The translations under genes and the position numbers were made by a program. Shown here in pieces: positions 17,085 to 25,993 of a stretch of DNA of 64,000 nucleotides. This DNA comes from Calothrix sp. PCC 7507. GTDB taxonomy: Bacteria; Cyanobacteriota; Cyanobacteriia; Cyanobacteriales; Nostocaceae. Position 1 is the first letter of the stretch; each line of letters starts with the position of its first letter. The notes beneath the pieces were generated by a model that saw nothing but the letters and a program-made list of their open reading frames with translations, did not search any database and was not told the DNA's origin. The stretch covers positions 2,230,001 to 2,294,000 of the forward strand of contig NC_019682.1 of assembly GCF_000316575.1 (NCBI RefSeq), in the 5' to 3' direction.

Positions 17085-17624
17085 ACTCCCCCATTCTGTA
17101 TAAACAGCTTGTAATGGTCTATCCCAAGGTTGGGTAGGTAATTGGGGTAAGTAGGCAAAGTCAAACACAATGCCGATAGTGGGTTTTGTGTTCCATTGAG
17201 GGAGACTAAGCAGGCGATCATAATATCCTCCACCATACCCCAAGCGATATCCTTGATAATCACAGGCGACACTAGGAACAAGAATTAAATCTACTTCTGC
17301 CGGATCTATAATTGGCGCATGAGGATGAGGTTCACTAATACCATAAGTGCCGATTTCTAAAGAGTCTCCGGGTTCCCAGCGATGCCAAACTAGGGATTTA
17401 CCAACGCAACGAGAAAATCCCCAACGGTATTTGGTGTCTGTAAATAATAAAGTCAGATCGGGTTCTTGGCGAAAGGTGAAATAAGCCAGTATTGTTTTTG
17501 CTTGGGTAAATAAAGCAGAGGTTTGCAGTTGGGTGCAAATGCGATCGCTTTTTTCTCTCCACTCTCCGACGGACATTGATTGTCGTGTTTTGAGGAGAGT
17601 TTGGCGTAGTCCTGTTTTATTCAC
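17079..17624 (-). CDS. 5-formyltetrahydrofolate cyclo-ligase
   Basis: 181 aa, GTG start (AATAAAACAGG follows). It converts 5-formyl-THF to 5,10-methenyl-THF with ATP, returning folate to one-carbon metabolism. Family marks: the N-terminal basic helix LRQTLLKTRQSMSVGEW, TILAYFTFRQEPDLTLL, LILVPSVACDYQGYRLGYGG and the nucleotide-binding signature GYGGGYYDR at about 129-137. Length is normal. Probably transcribed with the downstream permease by proximity only; no functional link is evident. Confidence 0.9.
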   Translation of the reverse strand: MNKTGLRQTLLKTRQSMSVGEWREKSDRICTQLQTSALFTQAKTILAYFTFRQEPDLTLLFTDTKYRWGFSRCVGKSLVWHRWEPGDSLEIGTYGISEPHPHAPIIDPAEVDLILVPSVACDYQGYRLGYGGGYYDRLLSLPQWNTKPTIGIVFDFAYLPQLPTQPWDRPLQAVYTEWGSN

Positions 17625-17840
17625 GGTGCAAATTTAACAGTTATCAGTTTCATCCAGTTTTTATTTCTTTGACCCTTGTAATTTTAACTATTTTAGGAAA
17701 CGAAACAGCGTTGCCATGATTGAGTAGGTTGATTTTACACACATAAAAAAATCTGCCCGTAGGGGCGCGGTTCCCGCGCCCGTGGTTCCCGCGTAGTAAT
17801 TGCTTTGAGTTTTCATAAGGATGACACCTCTAAGAGGGCG

Positions 17841-17900
17841 GGGAAACCCCACCCCTACAAGACGAATGATGGGAAACCCCACCCCTACAAGGCGAATGGG
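17841..17900. repeat. 30-bp tandem duplication
   Basis: Two adjacent copies starting GGGAAACCCCACCCCTACAA, differing at three or so positions near their 3-prime ends. Confidence 0.8.
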
Positions 17901-17961
17901 AGGTCTGATCCCTATGCGGAATGTGGGTTATGACCTAACCCGTATTCATTTTTCTTTTCCC

Positions 17962-18066
17962 CTAGTAGTCTGTCAGGGTTGAAATGAGGGACCGTAGTCT
18001 CGCTCACGCGGGCTTTTCGGCCCGCACTACCAAAAACCCCTCAAAACAAAATTGACAAACCACTAG
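17962..18066 (+). mobile_element. MITE-like element A, left copy
   Basis: It begins CTAGTAGTCTGTCAGGG and ends AATTGACAAACCACTAG, so its ends form an imperfect terminal inverted repeat with CTAG at both tips. Inside is a GC hairpin (GCGGGC TTTTC GGCCCGC type). A nearly identical copy in inverse orientation, 8 bp longer, lies at 55179-55291. No ORF. Confidence 0.75.
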
Positions 18067-18173
18067 TACAGTGCGGCGGAAATAAGCAGACCATTCTCAA
18101 TCGCTAAAAAGCTTACTCCATATTACTTTTGACTTTTGACTTTTGACTTTTGACTTCCGCCTTGCGGTACTAG
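18063..18173 (+). mobile_element. MITE-like element B, copy 1
   Basis: It shares its first CTAG with element A. Ends are CTAGTACAGTGCGGCG and CGCCTTGCGGTACTAG, an imperfect inverted repeat. Near the right end it carries four TTTTGAC heptamers. Homologous copies are at 37481-37584 and 55079-55182. Confidence 0.75.
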
Positions 18174-18855
18174 TTCCATAAGAGGGTGACATCAAGCGTC
18201 GCTAATGAAATCTTCACAAATAATTCTATTGATTGCTATCCAGTTTTTTCTTTCTTGAGCAACTTTATTTCAATTGAGTATTTTTACTTAATTTTTTCCC
18301 ATCATCCTCCTTAATACATATAATTTATGTTTTTTCAATCAAACAAGATAGTTTTTTCATGAAGATTATGTGATTTTTATATAAAGATTTCTTTAAAATA
18401 GAAAAATCAATGGACAAACCATTAAGCCGATATGTATAAAATTATGTAATGCCGTTAGCGTAAAAGAATACGCCCTACATCTAGTAGATACACCCTTCGT
18501 GGAAAATTGAATAAGCTAACGAAATCTAAGCAGAACCAGTTTCTGTAAATGATTTTCCCTGTGCTATCGTACCTTTCTGTCTTTCGTAAGCATCTTTACT
18601 TAGTGTAGATAATCCTACACACATCTTAACCAGAGCCTCTACCAGACTACATCTTAGTGTGCGTGTGTATTGTCAATAGCAAAAGACTATTGATCAAAAC
18701 TGTTTGAACTCGATTGTTTGAACTCAACGCGAGAAATTATCTGAAAAACCACATCAGATAATGTTTAAACGCTTGCGTATAAAGTTGCATAGCACTGGGA
18801 GTGTAATTTACTACTAAATCAATAGTATGTACACTTAAGTGAGGAATTGGACAAC

Positions 18856-19305
18856 ATGAAATTAATGTTGGTATGCACCTCTGGGGGGCATTTTGCAACC
18901 ATGAAAAGTCTGAAGTCTTTCTGGTCGCTACATGATAGAGTTTGGGTGAGCGATCGCAAGAAAGATACAGCAAGTCTTGAACAAGGCGAAAAAGTGCATT
19001 GGTTGCCTTATCAAGCACCAAGAGATATATTAGCTCTCTTGCTAAATATTCCCGAAACTTTCAGAATTCTGGTGCGTGAAAAACCAGACGTTGTTATTTC
19101 CACAGGAGCAAGTTTAGCGATAAACTTTGCATTTATAGGGAAACTTTTGGGCATCAAATTCGTCTTCATTGAAAGTATTTCTCGCAGTCAAGAATTAAGT
19201 GTTTCCGGAAAATTAGTTTACTTAATAGCTGACGAGTTTTACGTTCAATGGCCTGAACTTTGCGAGAAATATGACAAAGTCGTTTTCAGAGGTTATGTTT
19301 CATGA
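18856..19305 (+). CDS. Alg14/PssD-like glycosyltransferase subunit
   Basis: 149 aa from ATG 18856, with GAGGAATT upstream; a TTG three codons earlier is less likely. It resembles the membrane-anchoring half of two-part GT28-like enzymes (Alg14, EpsF/PssD, Cps14F). It starts with MKLMLVCTSGGHFATM, whose Gly-Gly-His lies in the first Rossmann turn, and holds a membrane-associating stretch VVISTGASLAINFAFIGKLL. The stop overlaps the next gene by 4 bp (ATGA), as expected for subunits made together. With that gene it would add the second sugar to the lipid-linked sugar. First gene of block 1. Confidence 0.85.
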   Translation: MKLMLVCTSGGHFATMKSLKSFWSLHDRVWVSDRKKDTASLEQGEKVHWLPYQAPRDILALLLNIPETFRILVREKPDVVISTGASLAINFAFIGKLLGIKFVFIESISRSQELSVSGKLVYLIADEFYVQWPELCEKYDKVVFRGYVS

Positions 19306-19808
19306 TTTTGATGACCTTAGGAACGATATCATTTCCCTTTGATCGTGCTATTCTTTGGTTGAAAATTCTGTTGGATCGGGGCGTAATTACCGAACCTGTT
19401 TTTTTGCAGTATGGCGCTAGTGATATTTCAGCTTTAGCAGAACATCCTTTAGTAACGGTAGAATCAACAGTAACTTTAGAGAAATTAATTAAGTTAGCAG
19501 ATAATTCGCGCCTAGTGATTTCTCATGCCGGACAAGGTTCTACAAGAATGTTGGCAAGTAGAAAAGTTCCTTTTGTTCTCATCCCCAGGCTGAAACTTTA
19601 TGGAGAACATGTAGACGATCATCAGCGGTGGTTTGCTGAAGCCGTTGCCCCACGAGGCATCCAAAACTTTGTTGATTTAGATGAATTAGAAAAAGCTATT
19701 TTACAGCCACCTCCTCGATTTCAAGGACAACTTTTTAGTAATCCCAAACTCACAGATTACCTCATGAGGCAATATCCTCCAGAAGAATCTGTTTCTTTAA
19801 TGTCATAA
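19302..19808 (+). CDS. Alg13/PssE-like glycosyltransferase catalytic subunit
   Basis: 168 aa, ATG in a 4-bp overlap with the Alg14-like gene. It matches the GT28 C-terminal domain that binds the nucleotide sugar: MILMTLGTISFPFDRAI at the start and the donor-site region NSRLVISHAGQGSTRMLASR, followed by PFVLIPRLKLYGEHVDDHQR. On its own it would be inactive; it needs the membrane partner. The pair is equivalent to streptococcal Cps14F/Cps14G and rhizobial PssD/PssE, which transfer the second sugar; the exact sugar is unknown. Confidence 0.87.
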   Translation: MILMTLGTISFPFDRAILWLKILLDRGVITEPVFLQYGASDISALAEHPLVTVESTVTLEKLIKLADNSRLVISHAGQGSTRMLASRKVPFVLIPRLKLYGEHVDDHQRWFAEAVAPRGIQNFVDLDELEKAILQPPPRFQGQLFSNPKLTDYLMRQYPPEESVSLMS

Positions 19809-19915
19809 ATAGCCTCATGACAATTTATTCACTTCCAGCAAAAATTGTGAATTTAGTTTTTGAATAAAAGGTTGCATCCTATCATTTTGCATGGGTTAAA
19901 TACCCATAGTTTCTC

Positions 19916-21985
19916 TTGAATAATTTAAGGTTAAAGGCTTTGAAGGTATCGACAATCATCAAAAATCACTGGCTACCTCTTCTGGGTTTAAATGGCACAA
20001 TTCTTGGCTGTTCGGTAGTTATTGCTGGCTTATCACCAAGAACTTGGACAGCTAATTCTCAATTTATTTTGCCGGATACCACAACAAATTTAGATGCTAA
20101 TTTGGGAACATTAGGACAAATTAAAGACCAAGGCATCGCATTTACCAACGAACTCAGCCCGTTGCAAGTTCAGACTTCTATTATCACTAGCAATGACGTA
20201 CTTCGACCGCTTTGGTCAACTGATCCAGAAAAAGATAAGTATCCTGTACTTGAGAGTTATAAGAAGTTATTTAAAGTCAAAGCGGTAGATCAATCTACAA
20301 CAATTCAAGTAGAGGTTCAAGGTTCTTTAGCAGAACTTGCAAAACAAAGATCAGAAAGACTGATCAAGAGTTATCAACGTCGTGTGAATGAACTGCGCCA
20401 GGGAACATCAGCCGCCAGACAGCAATTTAGCCAAGTGCAGTTGGAAGATGCTGAACGCAAACTGCGGGTAGCCAAGAATAAATTGGCACAGTTTAAGAAG
20501 TCTACAGGGTTGGTGAGTAGCGAGGATCAGACTAAGAATTTAGTTGAAGCGATTAAGTCTACGAGAATGGAAAAAACGCAGACATCAGCACAAGCACAAG
20601 CCGCGAAAATACGTAGTGATGTCTTATCCAAACGTATTGGAATGACTTCACCCCAAGCAATTAGTTCTTTACGGTTGAGTCAAAACAAGGAGTATCAAGC
20701 ACTACGACAAAAGTTATCCGAAATAGATACAGCGATCGCAGTTGCTCAAGGAGACTTCACGGGGAATCATCCCACTGTAAAATCATTACAAGACAAACGC
20801 GATCAACTCGTGACTGCACTTTATCAACGACGAGTTGAACTAGTGCCAAATGCTACAGGAGTTGATACTAGCTTTGGTGGTAACAGCTTCAAAGATACCA
20901 CTATGGACTTAATCGCCGAATTAATTCAGGCTGACGCTGAAAGTAAAGCCCTCCAACAGCAAGCGCTGCAACTTCAAAACGAGGTAGATAATCTGCAATC
21001 GCAATTAAGTAAGTTTTCTACCAAACAGGCTGAATTATCTGACCTACAACGCAGGTATGATATCGCTGAAGGGGTTTATAAAGGGATTGTTGCCCAATTA
21101 GAGCAATCCAAGATTACCGCTTTTAATGCTTATCCCAATGTGCAAGTTCTGGATCAACCGCGAGTCAATCCCAAACCCATAAGTCCTAAACTCTCGTTGA
21201 TTGCTCTTGGTGCCATATTGTCGTCAATTTTGGGTAGTGCGGCGTTGATTTCATTCTTAGAGTCTCGCAATCCCTTACTCAAACCTAAAGACTTGCGAGG
21301 GATTGAATTACCGATACTGGCGCGGATTCCCACTTGCAAATCTTCTACTCTCGGTTTGTCGCTGGAATCGGGTACAGATATCTGGTTTCAACGGCTAGCT
21401 TCTACTATTAGCTTAATGCCATTAGCAAACCGTCGCCTGATGGTTAGTAGTTCCACGCCAGGAGAGGGTAAGACAACAGTCACACTAGGATTAGCAGCGG
21501 CGTTATCTTTTTTGGGCTTTAGGGTGCTGATTGTGGATGGTGATTTCCATCAAGCTAAGTTGAGTCATTATTTTGGCTATGTTCTACCGAAAGAAACAGT
21601 AGTTTTACCGACACCAGTGCAGATTAACTACAGGTGGGATTTGTTACCAGCAATGCAGATATCTAACGGTAGAGCCGTAGAGTTTGTCGCCCGTGGGGGG
21701 TTTGAGAGGCATCTAGATGCGATTCAAAAAGCAGGTAAATACGATTATGTGATTGTTGATAGCGCGCCTGTTGGTTGCACTAGTGAAGCGGCTTTGATGG
21801 CTTCTGCGATCGCTAACGTCTTGTTAGTGATTCAGTTGGGAGTGAGCGATCGCCATATGGTACAGGAAAGTATGGAACAATTGATCCGCCATCACGCCCG
21901 AATTATTGGTTTAGTGATGAATGGTGACGAAAAACGGGCTGAGGGGTATGTCTACAAGCATGATGGTAAACAGGTTAATTCATGA
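19916..21985 (+). CDS. Wzc/GumC-like polysaccharide co-polymerase with P-loop kinase domain, lacking a C-terminal Tyr cluster
   Basis: 689 aa. The frame is closed by a TAG just upstream, so the start is the TTG at 19916 or one inside; no clear ribosome site. A short cytoplasmic start, TM1 (LLGLNGTILGCSVVIAGL), a long periplasmic region with coiled coils (about 160-400), TM2 (about 426-447) and a cytoplasmic BY-kinase fold follow. Walker A is SSSTPGEGKTTVTL (K519), Walker A-prime LIVDGDF (538-544), Walker B VIVDSAP (612-618). The C-terminus has only Y678 and Y680 instead of the usual cluster, so autophosphorylation control may be reduced. It probably sets chain length with the next gene, the polymerase, which it overlaps by 4 bp. 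Confidence 0.85.
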   Translation: MNNLRLKALKVSTIIKNHWLPLLGLNGTILGCSVVIAGLSPRTWTANSQFILPDTTTNLDANLGTLGQIKDQGIAFTNELSPLQVQTSIITSNDVLRPLWSTDPEKDKYPVLESYKKLFKVKAVDQSTTIQVEVQGSLAELAKQRSERLIKSYQRRVNELRQGTSAARQQFSQVQLEDAERKLRVAKNKLAQFKKSTGLVSSEDQTKNLVEAIKSTRMEKTQTSAQAQAAKIRSDVLSKRIGMTSPQAISSLRLSQNKEYQALRQKLSEIDTAIAVAQGDFTGNHPTVKSLQDKRDQLVTALYQRRVELVPNATGVDTSFGGNSFKDTTMDLIAELIQADAESKALQQQALQLQNEVDNLQSQLSKFSTKQAELSDLQRRYDIAEGVYKGIVAQLEQSKITAFNAYPNVQVLDQPRVNPKPISPKLSLIALGAILSSILGSAALISFLESRNPLLKPKDLRGIELPILARIPTCKSSTLGLSLESGTDIWFQRLASTISLMPLANRRLMVSSSTPGEGKTTVTLGLAAALSFLGFRVLIVDGDFHQAKLSHYFGYVLPKETVVLPTPVQINYRWDLLPAMQISNGRAVEFVARGGFERHLDAIQKAGKYDYVIVDSAPVGCTSEAALMASAIANVLLVIQLGVSDRHMVQESMEQLIRHHARIIGLVMNGDEKRAEGYVYKHDGKQVNS

Positions 21986-23304
21986 GACAGCAGATTTTTG
22001 CACCTACGCCCAACAATCAAGATAGTCATGTCTTGTTTCAAGGAATTTGGTTGCGATGGCAAGCCTTAACACACGCAGAGAGAGTTGTCTGTATGGGAAT
22101 TATTTTGATTCCCATCTGGTGGGTGATTGGCTGGGGTGTCGTCCTCTTCCTTTGGGTAACGACTATCACGATTTATGAATTCTCTGTTTATCAACGGGTG
22201 CGGCTATCAAAACCGAGTATAGAAGTCATAGCGATCGCACTTTTTGCATTTAATAGTGCGATCGCCTATATACTCAACTCTCCAGAAGTAGTTCCTAGAG
22301 CCTTACTCAATCCATTTTTAACCTGGGGTTGTGGTGGACTTTTACTTTGGTATATTCAAAGTAATCAAATTCGTCTGCGTCTACAAGTAGTTGCTTGGGC
22401 TTTTTCTCTCATCATCTGTATGATGCTGATTTGGTGGGTATTTTTTCACTTTGTGCTATCAGAGCCAAACTTTATTCCACCCCGCACTCTCTATGCTGTA
22501 ATTTTTGATAAAGGCGCATATAATCCCAGTAAATTGGGTAGTGTCGGCAATTTTTTAGTTCCCTACATGATGAGCGATAACGGTTTTGGAGGACTCCGCC
22601 GTTACACTTTCTTTTTACCTCATCCCACAACTACCTCTTTCGTCATTGGTTTCGCTGGACTCATAGCACTTGATATTAAAAACCGTTATTGGTCATTACC
22701 AATAGTTGCAGGTTGCACGTTTTTAATGATTATTTGTCAAGCTCGGAATTCCTGGGTAGCCTTGCCAATTGTATTAATTATCCGTTGGCTATTTATCGCC
22801 GGCAAAACCAAAGGATTAACATTCATCTTGGTATTATCAACAATCCTCAGCTTTACAACTCTCTGCGTACCGACAATGACAGATTGGATTATTGAAACCC
22901 GTACAAATACAGTTGAAGCTACCAGCAACTTTCGCAAAGATTCAACAGAGATTCGGAATTTAATCTATCAGCGGACGTGGGAAAATGTCATAGAAGAGCC
23001 TTCCTTAATTGGACATGGCATAAATGGTACTTCTGTCCAACCTGGATATGAATTTGCCGCACTTGGCACTGAGAGTTTTATTTTAGGAACATTGTTGTAT
23101 AAATCAGGTTTTTTAGGTACAGGATTGTTTCTCACATATTTTGTATTTTTCCTAGCCAGCCTCTACAAAACGCGCTCAAATAAACCAGCTTGTTGTTTTC
23201 TAGTTTTGCTATACCTGGGCTTAACTTCTCCAGTCACAGAATTTGATGCCCCTGTAATATTCATTCCTTTAATATCTACCATGTTGTACCAAAAACAATT
23301 CTAA
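21982..23304 (+). CDS. Wzy-type O-antigen/exopolysaccharide polymerase, number 1 of 3
   Basis: 440 aa, about 10-12 membrane segments, starting inside the Wzc-like gene (ATGA overlap). A large periplasmic loop (about residues 155-215) contains FGGLRRYTFFLPHPTTTSF, a segment typical of the O-antigen ligase/polymerase family (Wzy_C), and a later loop holds RNLIYQRTWENVIEEPSLIGHG, matching the conserved R-x-x-L/I-W...P-x-x-G-x-G pattern. It would join repeat units at the outer face of the inner membrane. Ligase rather than polymerase activity cannot be excluded, but the Wzc and Wzx neighbours favour polymerase. Confidence 0.82.
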   Translation: MRQQIFAPTPNNQDSHVLFQGIWLRWQALTHAERVVCMGIILIPIWWVIGWGVVLFLWVTTITIYEFSVYQRVRLSKPSIEVIAIALFAFNSAIAYILNSPEVVPRALLNPFLTWGCGGLLLWYIQSNQIRLRLQVVAWAFSLIICMMLIWWVFFHFVLSEPNFIPPRTLYAVIFDKGAYNPSKLGSVGNFLVPYMMSDNGFGGLRRYTFFLPHPTTTSFVIGFAGLIALDIKNRYWSLPIVAGCTFLMIICQARNSWVALPIVLIIRWLFIAGKTKGLTFILVLSTILSFTTLCVPTMTDWIIETRTNTVEATSNFRKDSTEIRNLIYQRTWENVIEEPSLIGHGINGTSVQPGYEFAALGTESFILGTLLYKSGFLGTGLFLTYFVFFLASLYKTRSNKPACCFLVLLYLGLTSPVTEFDAPVIFIPLISTMLYQKQF

Positions 23305-23334
23305 CGGGAATGAGGAATAGTTTCAGGGAGTAAG

Positions 23335-23384
23335 AGAAATAACCCTTGACAAATGATCAATGACAAATAACAAATGACAAAACC
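23335..23384. repeat. TGACAAAT-type tandem repeat
   Basis: TGACAAATGATCAATGACAA-type units repeat four times in the short gap between the polymerase and the next glycosyltransferase, leaving no visible ribosome site for the latter. Confidence 0.6.
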
Positions 23385-24569
23385 ATGCGTAAACTACTAA
23401 TTTTACCCGGCAATTGTGACACATTAGGAGGTGCATTAGTTTCATTATCAATGTTGATTGCAGGAGTACAAAAACTACGAATGCAAGAGCATCTTTGTGT
23501 TTTAGTCCAAGCTGATTCCGCAATGGAGAAGTATTTACAAAAATCAGGTCAAGACTTTTGTCTCCAACCAATTCACGCCCCCAGTCAAACAGAGCTTTTC
23601 CAGCGAGCATTGCAGTGGGTAAACCAACAACCAAAAAACTATCCTTTACTATTAGATAGCTGTGCCTACAACTACTTATTACCGACTTTATTAACGAAAG
23701 CGCCGAAGCTGCGTTTGAGTGGTCGTCCCATCTATTACTTTTGTCATGATCTAGTAGCCTCAAACCACTTTTTAGGCTATCTAGCCAGGAAATTTATCTT
23801 TTTTTGTTTGTCTCCCCGCTCAATCTGCAATTCCTATTTTACTGCCCGTCATGTGCGAGATTTGATGCCTAATATTCAAGGCGTGCTTTATCAATCAGTT
23901 GACAAAGAGCGGTTTAATGAATCTCCCTTATTGACTCCACCAAAAGAGTTACAAGCAATTCTTCAATATGGATTTCGGATCATGTTAACCCCGTCCCGAT
24001 TGAACACAATTTATAACAGTAAAAATGGAGATAAAAACTTGCGAGCATTAATTCCTGTGCTTGCAAAATTGAAAGTAATGGGCTATAATTATCATGGAGT
24101 TGTGATTGGAGAAGATAAATCTCCCAATCAAATCAACAGTAGTTTTTTACTAAAACTTGCAGAAGAATATGGAGTTAGCGATCGCTTTACAATTTTGCCT
24201 CCAACCCTAGCGATCGAAGACTACTATAAATGTGCAGATGTAGTGGTGACACTAGCGCCCCAAGAAGCTTTTGGGCGGGTTGTCGTAGAAGCGATCGCCT
24301 GTGGCGTGCCAGTAATTGGTAGCCGCACCGGGGGAATTGGTGAAATACTCAATCACTTTGCACCTGCATGGACAGTAGATTCAGAAGATATTCAAGCAGC
24401 CGCTACAGCAATTATCAAAGTTGCTAACGATCCCAACACATCAAAACTACTTGAACAGGGAAAAAATTGGGTGCAGTCAGAGTGCAACATCACCAACTAC
24501 GCACAAAGAATGCTCGAAATCACAGGGATATCTGTATCTGCAATCAAACCCACAGCCTCAATCACATAG
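23385..24569 (+). CDS. Family 4 glycosyltransferase (GT-B fold)
   Basis: 394 aa. The C-terminal Glycos_transf_1 domain is clear: MLTPSRLNTIYNSKNGDKNL, ADVVVTLAPQEAFGRVVVEA (the E-x7-E donor-site block is EAFGRVVVEA), IACGVPVIGSRTGGIGEIL. The N-terminal half has a hydrophobic segment (YFCHDLVASNHFLGYLARKF) typical of acceptor-side association with the membrane. Retaining transfer of a hexose to a lipid-linked intermediate in block 1 is expected; donor and acceptor are unknown. Confidence 0.87.
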   Translation: MRKLLILPGNCDTLGGALVSLSMLIAGVQKLRMQEHLCVLVQADSAMEKYLQKSGQDFCLQPIHAPSQTELFQRALQWVNQQPKNYPLLLDSCAYNYLLPTLLTKAPKLRLSGRPIYYFCHDLVASNHFLGYLARKFIFFCLSPRSICNSYFTARHVRDLMPNIQGVLYQSVDKERFNESPLLTPPKELQAILQYGFRIMLTPSRLNTIYNSKNGDKNLRALIPVLAKLKVMGYNYHGVVIGEDKSPNQINSSFLLKLAEEYGVSDRFTILPPTLAIEDYYKCADVVVTLAPQEAFGRVVVEAIACGVPVIGSRTGGIGEILNHFAPAWTVDSEDIQAAATAIIKVANDPNTSKLLEQGKNWVQSECNITNYAQRMLEITGISVSAIKPTASIT

Positions 24570-24621
24570 ACTTTCCTTTTTCCCTTTGCGCCTCCGCGCC
24601 TCTGCGTGAGAAAAAAATCTT

Positions 24622-25854
24622 ATGCATCTCTGCATCAGGCCAAACGCCACGCACCCTAATTCAACAAATCCCATGTGGAACCTTGCACACAACACAAAAG
24701 CCGAAATTCTAGTCATCTCCCGCGTCTTTTTTCCTGATACAGGTGGTATCCAAGAATATGCGTACAATCGCTGCTTGCAAGACCCAGATCAGATCATCGT
24801 CCTCACCAGCGCCTGTGCAGGTGACCAGTCTTTTGATTGCGAACAACCGTTTCCCATCTATCGCTGGCCGATGTCTGCAATGACACACCTGGGTGCATTA
24901 GGGAGTTTTCTCAAACAAATACTGAATATTTTATGGTCAGTGGTGCTTGCAATCAGACTGCATCAACGCTACCGTTATCGCTATATTGAATGGTGTCACG
25001 GCTACGACTTTTTATCTCTGCTCTTGTTAAGCTATTTGCTACCCGTGCAGTGTGTCATCTACCTCCACGGCGATGATGTCCTTTGTCCGCTGAAAAACCC
25101 AGTTTTTCGCTGGCTATTTGAGTGGACGCTACGACGCACCACAACCATTGTCTGCAATAGCAACTTCACTCGCAATTACCTCATAGACAACTTTCAGGTT
25201 GATACCCCCATACGAGTCATTCACCCAACCGTCAGACCGGAAAAATTTGGTCAACATAGCCTAGAACAAGTAAATCACTTGCGTGCCCAGATCCGCCAGC
25301 AGCATCAAATTCCGGAACAGGCGATCGCTATCTTATCAGTAGGAAGACTAGTTAAACGTAAAGGCTTCGACCGAGTAATTGAGAACTTACCAAATTTAAT
25401 AGCTGAAGGTATTGATGTCTACTATATTATTTGCGGTCAGGGTGCGATGGCATCTGAACTCAGGTTATTAGCTGAAAAATTGGGCGTAACCTCACGAATT
25501 ATTTTCGCTGGATATGTACCTGATGAAGAATTAACAGGCTATTACGCAGCATGTGACATATTTTCTCTGCTCACCTTCTTTGATAGTAAACAAAAAAGCA
25601 TTGAAGGGTTTGGAATTGTTTATTTAGAAGCAGGTTACTTTGCTAAACCCGTGATTGCTTCACGAGTAGGAGGTGTAGAAGATGCTGTCTTACACGAAAA
25701 TAACGGTTTATTAGTAAATCCAAACTCAACTGTAGAAACTTTCGCAATGCTACGTCAGTTGTGTAGAGATAGAAAACTACGTGAACGCCTCGGTTCACAA
25801 GGAAAAGAACTAGCAACCCGTATCACTCCCCATCGGACACTCTACATCACCTAA
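24622..25854 (+). CDS. Family 4 glycosyltransferase
   Basis: 410 aa from ATG 24622; an internal ATG at 24673 (18th codon) would start just before the first Rossmann strand AEILVISRVFFPDTGGIQEY and may be the real start, because the stretch upstream resembles a dispersed repeat (CGCCTCCGCGCCTCTGCGTG). Donor-site features: LSVGRLVKRKGFDRVIENL, VTSRIIFAGYVPDEELTGYY, and EGFGIVYLEAGYFAKPVIAS. It belongs to the same large family as the preceding gene but is not a recent duplicate. Confidence 0.87.
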   Translation: MHLCIRPNATHPNSTNPMWNLAHNTKAEILVISRVFFPDTGGIQEYAYNRCLQDPDQIIVLTSACAGDQSFDCEQPFPIYRWPMSAMTHLGALGSFLKQILNILWSVVLAIRLHQRYRYRYIEWCHGYDFLSLLLLSYLLPVQCVIYLHGDDVLCPLKNPVFRWLFEWTLRRTTTIVCNSNFTRNYLIDNFQVDTPIRVIHPTVRPEKFGQHSLEQVNHLRAQIRQQHQIPEQAIAILSVGRLVKRKGFDRVIENLPNLIAEGIDVYYIICGQGAMASELRLLAEKLGVTSRIIFAGYVPDEELTGYYAACDIFSLLTFFDSKQKSIEGFGIVYLEAGYFAKPVIASRVGGVEDAVLHENNGLLVNPNSTVETFAMLRQLCRDRKLRERLGSQGKELATRITPHRTLYIT

Positions 25855-25884
25855 ATTTCTATTTTTCCCTAATATCTGAACTTT

Positions 25885-25955
25885 GAAATACTCGTAGGGT
25901 GGGCAGTGCCCACCAAAACCCTAATACGGTGAGCAGTGCCAATCCTACAGATACT
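25885..25955. repeat. Palindromic dispersed repeat
   Basis: GTAGGGTGGGCAGTGCCCACC forms a tight hairpin, followed by a degenerate copy (GGTGAGCAGTGCCAATCCTAC). This is a dispersed intergenic element seen in many cyanobacteria. Confidence 0.6.
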
Positions 25956-25993
25956 TAAATTTCTGTTTTAGCCTCATACCAATCAAAATAATC

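Larger units (their letters stand above)
17625..18855. other. Repeat-laden intergenic region upstream of polysaccharide block 1
   Basis: No gene is recognised in these 1231 bp. The first third holds a GC hairpin (GGGGCGCGGTTCCCGCGCCC at about 17762) and a 30-bp tandem duplication (17841-17900). Two abutting MITE-like elements occupy 17962-18173. The remaining 680 bp to the Alg14-like gene are AT-rich and probably contain the promoter and leader of the block; I cannot point to boxes. A minus-strand frame at 17688-17882 is only translated repeat. Confidence 0.6.

Noticed and set aside
17688-17882. Minus-strand 64-aa ORF
   Set aside because: It is the translation of tandem and palindromic intergenic repeats.
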